Assembly: GCA_015179125.1 (NCBI GenBank) | Contig: WHVA01000157.1 | Span: 157,283-221,282, forward strand | Direction: 5' to 3' | Origin: Gautieria morchelliformis | Lineage: Eukaryota > Basidiomycota > Agaricomycetes > Gomphales > Gomphaceae | Length of the DNA: 64,000 nucleotides | Shown: piece by piece, positions 10,955 to 22,986 of the stretch | How positions within the stretch are numbered: position 1 is the first letter of the stretch | Layout of the letters: each line of letters opens with the position of its first letter | Made by a program: the position numbers and the translations under genes | Notes under the pieces: model-generated | Told to the model about the DNA's origin: nothing | The model's database searches: none | Seen by the model: only the letters and a program-made list of their open reading frames with translations

Positions 10955-13900
10955 ATGTCAGACAAACGGTCCAACCAGCACAAGCCCTGCCGTAAGTGTT
11001 GTGCCATCACCGGTGGGGGAAATGCTCACACCCACCAGCCCCTCTGGATGAGCTTGTGCCCCACATTGAGAAGTACTATCGGATGCGTCTCACGGATACT
11101 GAGATGCTCGAGCATCTTCGGGACCGGCATATTGACAAGACAAGGCATGGACTAAGGTATGTGGCTGTCCTACCTCCACATATGTGTACACTGATTCATG
11201 GAACTCATAGTCTCACATCCCTGAAGCGAATGCAAAAGGGACTAGGTTTGGAAAGCACTTGGCAGCAGGCACATGTCATGATGTGTTTATTCCTCATACT
11301 CAGGTGCTCTGTCCTGCCATTTCTCACCCCATTTCCGTGTTCGTTCTGATCGCCATTGTCATGTTCGGCAACCGATGCTCGCTGTTCGCGCCAATTACCA
11401 TCGCCACGCCGTCAAACGCACGATCGACGTCTTTGGACTGACTTGGCAGTCATCACTGGGTCTACCACCTCTGCTCGACCCTCTTCCGATGGTGTTCTGA
11501 TAATTGGATTGTCATGACCTGTGTATTTCCTGCACCTTGGTATCCCCATTTTCCCTTTCGCTACTCCTCAGTGTTCGCTCGGCTTCGCCCTCCACCTCGA
11601 CCTCTCCTCCTCTATGTCACCTCTGTTCGCCCTTCCTTGCATTTTGCCGAATGGCCATTCGCTGCTCGCATCATTCACCAGCAGGCACACCATCAAAAAC
11701 GATCGATACCATTCACCCGGCATGATGGTTCATCATTAACCCCATCATCTTCTTAATCCAACCCCATTGGGTGTTCGTATGGTCAAAGTGTGTTCGCAGG
11801 ACATCCCTTCCATAGGTCGTGCGGGATCAACCCAGTAGACCAAGAGTCCATGCAGGGTAGCATGTATGCGGGTCCCAAGACATGGTTTTGTCCATAAGTG
11901 CCTTCGCCACCTTTACTCTCCGTTGTTTCATGTTCTCCCTCTTCTCACATTCTATTGTATGTTTATTTCATCTATGTTGTATCATGACTGCGCACCCCTA
12001 TCCAACCCTGACTTGTGACGGCCTCTTTCCTATTCGCTGATACCTTATGAGCATTCGATATAAGTAGTTTACATTCGCATGTATATTCCTCAGTTCAATT
12101 ATCATACGTCGTTCATCTTGTGCAGCTTTGACCTCGCTGTGGTCATCGTCTTAAGCCTTCTCTTGGAGATTTCCATCTTCGACTAACAGAGGACTTAGGC
12201 ATCACTGGTGAGTTCTCATACTTTGTCTTCGTTACCTTAGCCTTCGAACCATTTTCTGTGCTGTTGGCGAAGGGCTCCGAAGGAGCACCTTCGCCAGTGA
12301 AGGGATTGTCGAGACTTAGACAGCCCTTCCGTGAGGCCTTGCGGGTTACATTGTCAAGAGCCACGGGCTATTTTGCTATGACTGTAGATAGGGGGAGCCC
12401 CGTTCAGGCAACCCTCTTACCATGTGAACATTCATTGGTTCACCTATTCGCCGAACAGCATACTTATTCGCACAAGTTACTCGGGCATTCGCTGTGTTCA
12501 CTAATACACGATATTAACGCCTAAAAACCAATCTTGACAGCACATACCCTGGACACTGCAGCTGCGGCTCTGCTCCGGGTCCGATCTCGCTATCCCAAAG
12601 CGGGGGCAAGGGGCATGATCACGCATGCATTCCGAGAGGAGCATATCAAGGTATCACGGTATGAGGTTCTTGTTTGTCTTACACCCCAGTATACTCAATA
12701 TATATATATACATGCAGACGGGTGGTAAATGAATTCTTCCAAGAGTATGAGCCTGAAGGGATCCGAGAGCGCAAGGCTAAACGGCTCAAGCGATTCTGGG
12801 CAGCAGGGGTCAATGACATTTGGGCTATAGATCAACATGATAAGTGGAAACGGTTCAATCTGTGGCTGCACACTGGGATCGAGCCATACAGTGGTTTGAT
12901 ACTATGGATGAAAGTATGGTGGACAAACAAAAACCTGCGCCTGATCTTGCACTACTATTTAGAACAGGCCTCTAGAATAGGCGGTACATGCCTTCAGCAC
13001 ATTTCCATAGATTCCAATCGCTGATCACTCTTTTGCAGGAATCCCGATGGTTACGCAAAGCGATCCAGGGTCAGAGAACTATGGTGTGGCAAATGCCCAT
13101 ATGACATTACGGCACATGCTAGACCCATCGTTAGAAGGGACCCGTCAGCATCGATGGATGCGCAAGCACAACAACATCAAACCAGAAATCAGCTGGTCTC
13201 AGCTGAGGAGGCGGTTCACCCCAGGATTTGAAGACCTCTTGGAGCAAGGAGTCCAGTCTGGCCTCTATGACCCAGACAACCGGCTCGATGCGTGAGTTTG
13301 TGCCATGCAAGCCTGACACCGTTCCTTGACAATCTCCTCTAGATTAGTTTTCCGCTGGTTATTCATTCCGTGGTTGCAAGCGGAACTGGATGCCTGGAAG
13401 GACACTCACAACACTGCCCCCAAGCACGCTGACAAGAATAAAATCTTGCCGCATGGGCGCCCCCAACTGATTTTCGAGGCACCTCACATGTATGATAGCA
13501 TGGATTTTAAGGTATCTCATGCCAATTGTCCATCACTTTGTTCCAGAACTAATGCCATGAGGATCCCAGGTTGGAGTAACCCAGGATGCCATTGAAGACA
13601 TACAGGCATACTATGCACCTCCACAAGATCCAGTATTCCACCTCGTCCCTCCAGATTTTGAACCGCTGGTTCAGCAGGTATACATTCGCATGGGGAGCCA
13701 AAGGATCGAGCGTGATAGCATATGGGAGATATATGCTAACATGGTCACTGGAGTACGTGAGGTTTGTAACCTGACCCCACCTACTGCCTTGGAGGATGCC
13801 GTTGTAGGTTCCATGGGCCCCACTTTGGAACTGGCTCCAGGACTTCATGAACTCGCCCATGGAGATGGAGAAGTTGCGGAGGATGGCTTTTACTACATGG

Positions 13901-14061
13901 GGGGCCGGAATGATGACCCAATGCTGCTTCCAGCTGGCACTTCTGGTACTGATGACCCTTCAGATGCCGAAACGTGTGGACATGTTTCTGCTGGAAGTGG
14001 GATGGTTCATGCCCCCTTCTCTGATGAGGAGTCAGTAACTGCAGAGCCTATTGAATGGTAA
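10955..14061 (+). pseudogene. Integrase-core (DDE/rve-like) protein gene, split by a solo LTR
   Basis: Member of a basidiomycete family of integrase-core proteins known to me from many agaricomycete genomes, with no confirmed role. Exons read: 10955-10991, 11039-11156, 11211-11273, [LTR 11274-12539 plus duplicated GCACA], 12545-12658, 12718-12983, 13039-13291, 13343-13511, 13570-14061. All introns are 47-59 nt with consensus ends. Motifs in order are HIEKYYRMRLTDTEMLEHLR, FWAAGVNDIWAIDQHDKW (first Asp), VTQSDPGSEN (second Asp), NIKPEISWSQLRRRFTPGFE (candidate Glu), FIPWLQAELDAW and NKILPHGRPQLI, then an acidic tail ending EPIEW. Apart from the LTR I see no frameshift, so the loss appears recent. 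Removing the LTR and one target copy restores reading across the QQAH/TLDTAAAALL junction. Confidence 0.85.
11274..12539 (+). mobile_element. Solo LTR (family 1, long form, 1266 bp) with TSD GCACA
   Basis: Starts TGTCATGATG and ends ATCTTGACA (TG...CA). It is flanked by perfect 5-bp duplications GCACA at 11269-11273 and 12540-12544. A second copy of nearly identical length sits in NLR B at 41355-42621. The first 236 bp are partly duplicated inside the LTR: a second TGTCATGACC start lies at 11510. No internal retroelement region is present, so this is an LTR-LTR recombination product. Frames inside it are not genes. Confidence 0.92.
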
Positions 14062-14119
14062 CCACAGCTGCGGGTTGATAATAGACAAACTGCACCCTTA
14101 GTACAATTGTGTATGTCTG

Positions 14120-14289
14120 TACAATTTCTATCAAGGCCACTGGTTTTTTTTGGGCCCACATGGTCAACTACAATTTCTATCAAGGCCACTCGTGTCCGAT
14201 ACTCAAGGGTCGGGCCCGCCTGGTCAACTACAATTTCTAACAAGGCCACTCGGGTCTGATACTCAATGGTCAGGCACGCCTGGTCAACG
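14120..14289. repeat. Tandem repeat, unit about 60 bp, 3 copies
   Basis: Each unit begins ACAATTTCTA(T/A)CAAGGCCACT and ends with a TGGTCAAC block. The second and third units are 60 bp apart and the first is shorter (49 bp). It lies directly 3' of the integrase-core gene. Confidence 0.8.
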
Positions 14290-14391
14290 AGGGTGTCAGG
14301 GTATGAGAAAGGATTGCTAAAATCACTGCTTTCGAAGGGTGTTCGATTCGAAGTCTGGCGATTTTGCAACCGGTGCTCTAGGGAGAGTTTT

Positions 14392-14958
14392 CTACTATAA
14401 GGGCAACCTGGGCAGACGCTCTACACTCAAGCGGCGAACTGGCGAAGGGGGATCCAAAGTGAGATAGAGAACTATATACAGGACATAGACATACCTGGCG
14501 AAGGGGGATCCAAAGAGAAAACTCTAAGGAACCCCTTTGCCACCTAACTACGACTATAAGCAAACGCGGGCATGCTATCCCGATCACCGAATGCCTGAGT
14601 TATATAAGCAATCATGCCAGGGATAACAGGGCTGGACAGATAAGGAAGGAATGATGTCGGAAGGGGCCGGAACAGGAAGGGATATAAACGGAACACAAGA
14701 CAGAAGGATGCTAAAGGCTAGGAGAAGCTCAGGGGCCACCAACAACACGCTGCGATGATGCAATGTGTGATAATGCACAGTGCGATCATGCACTGCAATC
14801 ATGCACAGTGCGATCATGCATAGTGCGATCATGCATAGTGCGACCACAATCATACACAGTGCGATCATACACAGTGCGATCATGCACAGTGCGATCATGC
14901 ACAGTGCGATCATACACAGTGCGACCATGCACAGTGTGTGATTGGTGTTCCCCTGACA
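14392..14958 (-). mobile_element. Ty1/copia-type LTR fragment
   Basis: This segment matches the LTR of the copia element at 46-47 kb. Shared blocks are CTATAAGGGCAACCT(G/A)GGCAGA, two copies of GAAGGGGGATCCAAAG, and AAAACTCTAAGGAACCCC. On the minus strand it begins TGTCAGGGGAAC at 14958. Its distal end, next to the primer-binding site in the 46-kb copy, is missing here. It contains a 15-bp tandem repeat at about 14765-14945 (CACAGTGCGATCATG, about 10 units). Confidence 0.7.
14765..14945. repeat. 15-bp tandem repeat CACAGTGCGATCATG
   Basis: About ten units with alternating CATGCA/CATACA variants inside the copia LTR fragment. The copy at 47.1 kb shows only two or three degenerate units (ACAGTGCAATGGTG, ATGCACACAGTGTGATG), so the array has expanded here. 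Open frames on both strands come from the periodicity. Confidence 0.85.
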
Positions 14959-15353
14959 CCTCCAATGTGGGTAAATATGTCTATTTAAAACCCCTTCTAG
15001 ACTGCTACCTCTTAGAAAGGACTGGGACTTCACTTGTGAGTCTTCACCTCTCATCTTCATCATTTCACCCCTTGGGACCTCACCATGCTGTTGGCAAAGG
15101 GTTTCAAAGGAGAGTCTTTGCTAACAAAAGGATTGTTCATCACTGAATGGCCAGCCTCATATGTTACATCATCACACTATGTGAGCTATTCGGTTTGACT
15201 GTAGATTAGGGTCCTCTACTTAGAACACCTACCTTATATATCTTTATGGGTTCAGTGCACTTCGCCAAACCACATCCTTTGCAGCACAAGGCATTCAGGC
15301 ATTTGCTGTGTTCGTGTATCTGTGATCCAAACACCCAAAAACCTATCTTGACA
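14959..15353 (+). mobile_element. Truncated 3' part of a diverged family-1 LTR
   Basis: It ends ACCTATCTTGACA at 15353, like the ATCTTGACA ends of the family-1 solo LTRs. It shares the order of landmarks upstream of that end: TGCTGTTGGC(A/G)AAGGG, TTCAAAGGAGAG-like, GACTGTAGAT, CACTTCGCC, GGCATT(C/)AG and TTCGTGTATC-like. The 5' part is absent, replaced by the copia LTR fragment. Confidence 0.6.
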
Positions 15354-15640
15354 AATGGCCTCATATGTGTATATATATATATCACCTCATGCTTCCTCAT
15401 TTTGTATTCTCTACCACTCATCTCCCCCTCACTCAAGCACTCACACTCACATCACAACCATTCAATCACACCCACACCATGCACATACCTACCTACATAC
15501 ACTCCCAAACCTGCTATATTCATGCACACACTGGGAGCCTCAAGCCTCATGCATAAACCCAACAACTAATATTACTACAATACACCAGCTCAGAAAATGA
15601 TGCTCTGCTCTATGTACCAACGATGCAATATTTAAGACAA
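15354..15640. other. Low-complexity spacer
   Basis: A (TA)n run at about 15367-15383 and then a CA/CT-rich stretch (ACTCAC, CACACC). No coding signal is seen on either strand. Confidence 0.5.
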
Positions 15641-16279
15641 TGGAATGGACAATAATAACCTCGAGACATGGTGGAGGTGAATGCCTATGTGGGTGTGGGG
15701 TGAGTGTGGGGTGAGTGTGGGCAGGGATGTAGTGTGTAGTCCGAAATGTGGTGTGAGACGCAGAGACAGGACGGCGAGGGAACTAGCAAGATCGTGATCG
15801 CAGGTAGGGCGTCGGGAGCGGGCAGCGGGCATAACGCAACAAACAATATGGGGGTGCGTGCGGGTCGTGCAACGCATAGTGCCCGGCGCGCAGGACGCAG
15901 GATGCAATACACGCAACGCGCAACACGCAGCACGCGAACGATGCAGAAGACGGGCATACAGCGTGGAGCACACCGAGCAAGCAGTAAGTGAGGCAGTTGA
16001 GCAACCGGGAAAATGCAAGTATGGGTACAGTGAGGCAAGGCGAGTGGGGCGGAACCAAATGGGGTGGGGGGAGGCGGATGGTGTGAGCAAAGGGGAGAAA
16101 TGAAGAATCGCGAAGGGGAGAATGTCGAAGAGGACACGATGAGCATGGCAGAGGGGCGCGTGATAGGAAGAATAGGGTGGTGTAAGATGAAGCGGGAACA
16201 CAAACACACGACCGCAGCGTGCGGGTACGCAATAGGTATACGCGCGGCGTGAACGAGGACGAGAACGAGGTGCAGAGGC
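15641..16279. other. GC-rich spacer beyond the ATG13-like copy
   Basis: Composition continues from the ATG13-like region. Long frames are open on both strands because of GC bias, with low-complexity products (CVxRxARC-type runs, poly-Ser/Pro). I see no conserved domain, and part of it may be 3' flanking DNA of the ATG13 copy. Confidence 0.4.
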
Positions 16280-19275
16280 GGGAACAATGCAAGAAAGAGA
16301 AATCGCGAGACGAAGGGATAGCGCGAGAAAAGGCAAATGCAATGAGCGAGTCAGCAACCGGGGCACACGAAACGCAGCCCGTGCCGCCGAGCTAGCACCG
16401 CCTCCATCACCGACACGCATACATAGCCACCCCCATACCACCTCGTGCGCCTTCCCCCGCCCCCGCCCCAACCCCCGCTGCCTTCCCCTCCCGCACTCCG
16501 AGTCCATGCCCCCTTCTCTCCCCTCCCCTCTCTCCCGCGCCGCCTCTAGCCGCCGCAGCACTGAGTGTGCCCTAACCCCCACCCTCACCCCCACCCTCCT
16601 CCTCCTCGATCTCAGCCTCCCAATGATCTCGTCTGACCCGCCCACACTCGCTATCGATGCGGTGCGGTGGTGTGCCGAGCCCGCACTCGATCCTGATCCC
16701 AGCGCCGACGCCGACCCGCTGGCAGCCCCGGACCGCACCACCGACGCGGCAGAGCTCGACGCCAGGGCCGACGCGGACGAGCGGGGCACAGATCCCTCCC
16801 GCTATCCATGCCCCTGCCCCTTCAGCGCCGCAGACTCAGACCCAGACGCAGAAGGTGGGGGGGCCGTCGATACGCGAGTCCGCAGGGGAGTCCGAAGGCG
16901 ACGGCGACGGGGAATACAGCGCCAGTGGGGCGCGGAGCGGGCTCCCGCGCACGGGGGTGTGTTCCAGGGACGGCGGCAACGCGGCCATGCCCTGGGCCTG
17001 GGGCGTGTGTGTGCGAGTGCGAGTAGGACGGCCCGCCAATACCGCGTCCTGCGATCCCGGTCCCGGGCGACGCGGCCGCCGATGCCCGCGCATGGGGCGC
17101 ATTGGGGGTGTGAGGAGGTCGTGGGCGAGCGGCGGGAGTCTAACCGTGTGGAGTGGAGAGACTCGGTTCGGTGGCGCGGGTGCGATGTTGGGGAGTAGGA
17201 TAATGCGAAGGAATGGTGCGGCCTGGGCGGGGGCGCAGTGGCGGTGTGGCCCCGGCAGTAATGAGGGAGGGTGGAGGCAGACGTCCAGGAGAGCCAGGGT
17301 AGGGGAAGACGTACGTCTTCCGGTGTCCAAGAGGGACGGACGTCTGCCATCTGTCGAAAACCACACGCCAGTACCTCGTCGTACAGACGAGAGGAGACAA
17401 GAAGATGAAGCTAAGAAAACGCAAAAGAGGTGACAAATGAGGATAACGGGAGGGAGAGGAGGCAGAGAAGATGAAGTTGTCAATACAAGAAAGAGGCCAC
17501 TTACCGGCTGCAGCCGCTGTCGTCACAACACCTTCCCCCTTCGTCCATCGAACCCCTCCCCCGTCCTCACATCACTCCCAACGCCGCAACCGCTCCCGCT
17601 CCGACTCCCAGAACTCACTACCAGCAGCACCCAGACATCGCGCGCCCCACCAGCCCCGCCACACTATTCGAAAACGATTCATTCAGGCGGCGCAGCTACG
17701 CGTCGACCTGCGCATGGAACGTGACTGTCGGCGGGGGCGCGCCGGCGGGCGGAATGCGTGGGCCGCTGGCTGCGGCTGCGGGTGTGTGGGCGTCGCTGGG
17801 GGGTGCGTGGGGCAAGGGGTGCGGGGATGAGAAGGGCGGGGCGAGGATGAGGATGAGAACGTGGTCCGGTGTGCCGATGTAGCAGGCGAGGAGGCGTCGC
17901 GCGCGGGACAGGCGCAGAACCGGGGTGGCGCCGCGTCCGAGTCCTCCACTCCTCCACCACTGTGTCGTCGCGCCCGATCCGCCCCTTCTCTTTCTCCTTC
18001 CCTTTCCCTTTCCATCTCCCCTCCGCAGGCTCAGGCGTAGAGTCCCACTCACCCACCCCTCCTCTCCACCCGACCCTTCTCCCTCCCGGAGCCCTCTCCT
18101 CCTTTCCCTAAGCATAACCCTTCGATCGATGGCCTGCAAGAATGCGGAGAGCTCGTCGTCGCTTGTCGTGGTGGTGAGGAAGGCGAGGGAGGAGGGCTTG
18201 GGCTGTGGATGAAGGGCGTCAGTATGCGAGTAGTGGATGGGGGAAGACAGACGCGAAGGGGGAGGCGGCTGCCCCTGAGACGGGGAAGACAAGAAGGGGT
18301 ACGTTGGGGAAGGAGGCGGGAGACAGAACTTATGAGTAAAGTAATTGATGGCGAGCATGAGGGAAGGCTGCTGGAATACAGTGGGGCGAGTAATAGCACA
18401 AAAAATAAAGTAGCACGCACGCGAAACAACGCAGTGCACGCCAGCGTTGATACTCTTGAAAGAAACGAAAAACACGCGAACCACGACTTACACGAGGCCT
18501 CCCACAACCTTGCCTTTCCCCCGCCACGCCATACTCCCTCCCTCTCCTTCCCGTTCTCCTCACCGAGCATCTCGAGGCTGCCAGGGCTCCCCCACCGCGC
18601 TTCCCATCCTCACCCCCTTTCCCCAAAATTGCCCGGACTCCCGTCGCTCCCACCCACGCCAGACTCAGGCCCCGCCCTCCGACGCCGACGCAGCATACCG
18701 ATGCCCAAAGCTGCTCGAGTACCGCTTCCCCGCGGGCGGGGAGGGGCGGCATATGCGTGGGCATGGGCTTGGGCATGGGGGATGATGCTGGCCAGTCCGT
18801 CGTGATGGGCGATACGGGGGGGATACGTAGGCGACGATAGAACCGCCGCCGCCGCGTCCAAGGGAGACCCCGACATGGGCTACTCGAGGATGCTCAGCGC
18901 GCCCGCGGCGGCGGCCGTCGACCCGGATCTGCTCAGACGGGAGTGGCGCAGGCTCGCGGACGCGAGTGCTGCGACTGCACGGAAGGGAACGGCGGGAAAA
19001 GACGGGGAATGCGGGGAGTGGAAGGAGGGGGAGCCCCGTGCGCCGGAGGAAAGGATGATGTCTTGAGGTGATTCGCATTGATGGAGGGGCGGGAGGGCGG
19101 CGGATGCTTGCGATGCCGAGGAGGGGCCGGACGTCCCAGGGGGATATGAGCCAGGTGCGGGACCAGCGGGCGGGTAAGGGAAGGAGCCGGGGCCGGGCCG
19201 GAAAATGGGACGGCGAGCCCGACCAGGCGGATGGCTGCAGCGCGACGGGCACCGGCCTGCATCCGGGTGCCTTAG
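16280..19275 (-). pseudogene. Degenerate ATG13 copy 1 (middle and C-terminal part)
   Basis: ATG13 is the HORMA-domain adaptor of the Atg1 autophagy-initiation kinase complex. On the minus strand, in order and in shifting frames, it shows APGSYPP-type Ser/Pro-rich sequence (about 19150), KRYSSSFGHRYAASA (about 18680-18720), a conserved intron about 18215-18495 (GTAAGT to CATCCACAG), FLTTTTSDDELSAFLQAIDR (about 18120-18180), TFHAQVDA then a stop, then LRRLNESFSNSVAGL (about 17640-17720), and SAHHRTASIASVGGSDEIIG near 16630-16690. These follow the order of the disordered region and C-terminus of agaricomycete ATG13. The HORMA part is missing, and there are frameshifts and an in-frame TAG at about 17699. 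The sequence is much more GC-rich than its neighbours, so long antisense frames occur. The paralogue at 27-29 kb supports the call. Confidence 0.7.
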
Positions 19276-19467
19276 CACGCGAGCACAGCCGCATAGCGCA
19301 TATTTCTTGGTAACACCGTCTATTCGTCGACGCATGCTATCAGGTCCCCGTATCCGGGCGCTCGAAACGCCACAGCACCGGTAACTGTCGAGTCTTCTCA
19401 TTCCCACGTTCCCATCGATATCATCCCACGCACTCGTATCCCACATACCACGACCTCTCACTCGTCT
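19276..19467. promoter_or_regulatory. Presumed upstream region of NLR A
   Basis: About 190 bp between the ATG13-like relic and the first exon of NLR A. It retains blocks also seen upstream of NLR B, such as GTCGAGTCTTCTCATTCCCAC. It is inferred as 5' flank or UTR. No clear TATA box is seen. Confidence 0.4.
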
Positions 19468-22400
19468 ATGGACCGTAGCCAGCAGATCTCCAAAGTTTTT
19501 ACTTCATCTAGGCAACACGAAACGCCGCCGATCGTCCCGCGATCGTCTCTAGGACCATCAACGGTAGGCAGAGTTTATTCTGGGACTCTAAACAATGGAG
19601 GGACCTGTCTGACAAGTCTTCACGTACTACAAGGCTATGTCGCCGTCTACTTCTGCTCTCTCGGAAGGGAGAATGGCCATCGAATCAGCCCCAACGGATG
19701 AGTCCCAGGGTACCGGGCTTAGGTTGCTTTCACTCGGTAACTCTTTATGCTTGCTATGTCACACCTTCTGACGCCCTGAGCAGACGGCGGCGGCATTCGG
19801 GGTTTGTCCGAACTCATCATTCTCAAGGAAATTATGCAAAGAATTCAGCGCCAAGAAGGGCGAGAGACGATGCCCCTTCCGTGCGACTATTTCGACTTGA
19901 TCGGCGGGACGAGTACAGGAGGGTAAGTAGTTTTCCAGATCATCATCGCGCTCTAATACGTCCGTCCAGGCTCATAGCCCTCATGCTTGGGCGTCTCCGC
20001 TTGCCGGTAGATAAGGCGATCGATGCCTATGGCAGATTCGCCTCACAGGTGTTCTCGGACAAGAAACAACCTTGGAAAGATGGAATGTTCAAGGCATCCA
20101 AGTTGGAGGATGCTTTCAAGGCCACCATCCAGGAATCGATTGGTGACCCTAACGCACAAATGCTCGATATAAGGACTAGCAACGATGTTTGCAAGACGTA
20201 TGTTTAGGTTGCTGTCTCTTCTTGACACGCAGCTGATTGAACTCAGCTTTGTCTGTGCGATTCCGGCCAAGAATATAAGCAACCCCCGCCTCTTTCGCAC
20301 GTACAGCGTGGAAACGAATGAATCGGTCGATTGCGCTATCTGGGAGGCCGCTCGTGCTACGTCTGCTGCTCCTACTTTCTTCAAACGTATTTTCATCGGC
20401 ATACCACCTCTGGATGAAGAATTTGTCGATGCCGGTCTGGGCTGCAACAACCCTGTCAAGCAGATCCTTAGGGAGGCAGAACACCTCTTTCCACACCAAC
20501 ACATTGCTTGCATTATAAGCATCGGGACGGGTCAGGTCACCACAACGGCCCTACCAGCACCCAGTCTATTCAATAGGTTCATTCCTTTAGATGTAGCTGA
20601 GGTATTGAAGAAGATCACAACCGAGTGTGAAGCCACAGCGGAGGAAACTGAATTCCGCTTCAGGTCTATCGCGAATGGTTACTTCCGGTTCAACGTTGAA
20701 CAAGGAATGCAAAATGTGACGTTAGCTCAGTGGGAAAGGCTGAGAGAGGTGAAGACACACACATTGCAGTATCTGCAGCAGGGCAAAATGGACAAGATGC
20801 TCACAGCGGCTGTCAAAGCTCTCAGAGAGCAGTGGGAAGCGATACCTGTCACACACCTCAGTGCGTACAACTTGCATTGCCTCACAACTGATGATATATG
20901 TTTTATGATAGGCACCATTGGTGTAAGCACTGTCGGCAGGGAACCTGATAGAAGAGTGCATCTTAGGACATGCCCTCCACCAACAAGCAGATTTACTGGA
21001 AGATCTGATATCCTTATGGAACTGGAGGGATACTTCTTCACAGACTGGCCATCCACTGAGGTGGAGCAGCACATATTTGTCTTGTATGGGCTTGGTGGGG
21101 CAGGAAAAACACAGATTGCATTGAGATTCATTGATAAGTTTTATCAACGGTGGGGTAGTTTACCCAGGTTTGTTATGTGTGGACTGACCTGTTTCATGGT
21201 CAGTTTCTGGAGAGTGTACTGCATTGATGCAAGTAGTGCACAAGCCTTAGAGTCAGGCCTTGCAGAGATTGCTTGTGAAGTGGGGATTGGCAAGACTGCC
21301 AATGAGGCTCTTAACTGGCTTAAAGGACAACACAAAAGATGGCTGCTCTTCCTGGATAATGCTGATGACCTAGGCATTAACCTTCGAAAGTACTTCCCAG
21401 CATGCAAGCATGGAAACATCCTCATAACAACCCGTAATGTGGAATGTCGTATGCATTCACCTAACTCCCACTATAATGTGTCAGGGTTGGATCCCGATGA
21501 TGCCATTCAATTGCTTCTTACATGTGCAATGACCAAAGACTCTGAGCACAATCAAACATCAGCATCTTTGATTGTCAAAGAACTTGGATATGTTGCCCTG
21601 GCTATTGTGCAAGCAGGAGCTTATATCTCAAAGTCTGGCAAGATTGATGAATACCTTCAGACTTTGAAGGCAGACAGAGCACAACTAATGCAGACGCCTT
21701 CTGTGCAGACATCAGATGGCTATGAATTGGCTGTCTATACAACATGGGAGGCTAGCTGGAAACAGCTTAGTGCTACAGCACAAAGGCTCTTACACCTGTG
21801 TGCAAATTTGCATTATGATGGCATCTCTGAGAGCATGTTTAAAAGAGCTGCTGCCAGGCAGGGTGATGGCCCCTTTGATGATGCACAGGAATTCCTACAT
21901 AATTTCCAAGCTAAAAATGGTACCTGGGGGGACTTTATATTTGATAATATGGCCAATGAGCTGGCATCATACTCACTGATCAGTATTAATGGAGATACCA
22001 AAACATTTTCAATTCATCCACTGGTACATGCTTGGGCTCAGGACCGTACAGGGGACACAGAGCGTGAAGCAAACTGCAAATGCATCTTACAGATACTATC
22101 CCTTTCCATTGCAGGTGGAAATAGCATGGAGGACTATGCATTCAGAAGAACCCTTCTATCTCATATTTCTAAACTACATTCGAAGACAAGTAACTCTGAC
22201 ATATGTAGGAGCTTTGTGCGTGTATATAATAATGCAGGGCGATGGAAGGAGGCCAGTGAACTAGGGATAGTAGTGATGGAATCTAGGAAGAGGGTGCTTG
22301 GCAAGGAGCATCCTGCCACACTACATTCCATGGTGGACCTTGCTGCCATCTATTGGAATCAGGGCCAATTGAATGAGGCTGAGAAACTGCAGGTTGTTGT

Positions 22401-22986
22401 CATGGAGAAAAGGAAGAGGGTGCTTGGTGAGGAGCATCCTAACACACTAAGCTCCATGGATAGTCTTGCCAGTACCTATGGGCAACAGGGCTGGTGGAAG
22501 AAGGCTGAGGAACTGCAGGTTCCTGTCATAGAGACAAGGAAAAGGGTGCTTGGTGAGGAGCATCCTCACACACTACGCTCCATGGGGAATCTTGCCATCA
22601 CCTATCGGAAACAGGGCCAGTGGAAGGAGGCTGAGGAACTAGAGGTTCCTGTCATGGAGACACAGAAGAGGCTGCTTGGTGAGGAGCATCCTGACACACT
22701 ACACTCCATGGACAATCTTGCCCGCACCTATGGGAAACAGGGCCGGTGGAAGGAGGTTGAGGAACTCCAGGTTCCTGTCATGGAGACACGGAAGAGGGTG
22801 TTTGGTGAGGAGCATCCTCACACACTACGCTCCATGGGGAATCTTGCCATCACCTATCGGAAACAGGGCCGGTGGAAGGAGGTTGAGGAACTGGAGGTTC
22901 TTGTCATGGAGACACAGAAGAGGGTGCTTGGTGAGGAGCATCCTGACACGCTCCTCTCCATGGGGAATCCTGCTGCTATCTATTAG
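19468..22986 (+). CDS. NLR A: patatin / NB-ARC / TPR receptor-like protein
   Basis: Fungal NLR architecture. Predicted exons 19468-19563, 19634-19736, 19784-19922, 19970-20197, 20247-20860 and 20912-22986 give 1084 aa, in frame throughout. The patatin-like phospholipase domain has oxyanion DGGGIRG (residue 67), nucleophile GTSTGG (108-113, Ser110) and catalytic VDAGLG (Asp250). NB-ARC has Walker A GLGGAGKT (453-460), Walker B RWLLFLDNADD, ILITTRN and an HPLVHAWAQD box (about 762). The C-terminus has six 42-residue TPRs of the AEELxVxVMETxKRxLGEEH type (about 836-1084), ending in TAG inside the sixth. Introns are 47-70 nt. NLR B splices at the same sites, and the 70-nt first intron is required to bring exon 1 into frame. 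An extra 36-nt GTTTGT...GTCAG intron (21162-21197) is possible. The likely role is heterokaryon incompatibility or non-self response, by family inference. Confidence 0.88.

Noticed and set aside
15632..19461. Long frames on both strands in the GC-rich block (up to 385 codons)
   Set aside because: High GC keeps all frames open. Only minus-strand segments with ATG13-like motifs that are matched by the second copy were retained, as pseudogene.
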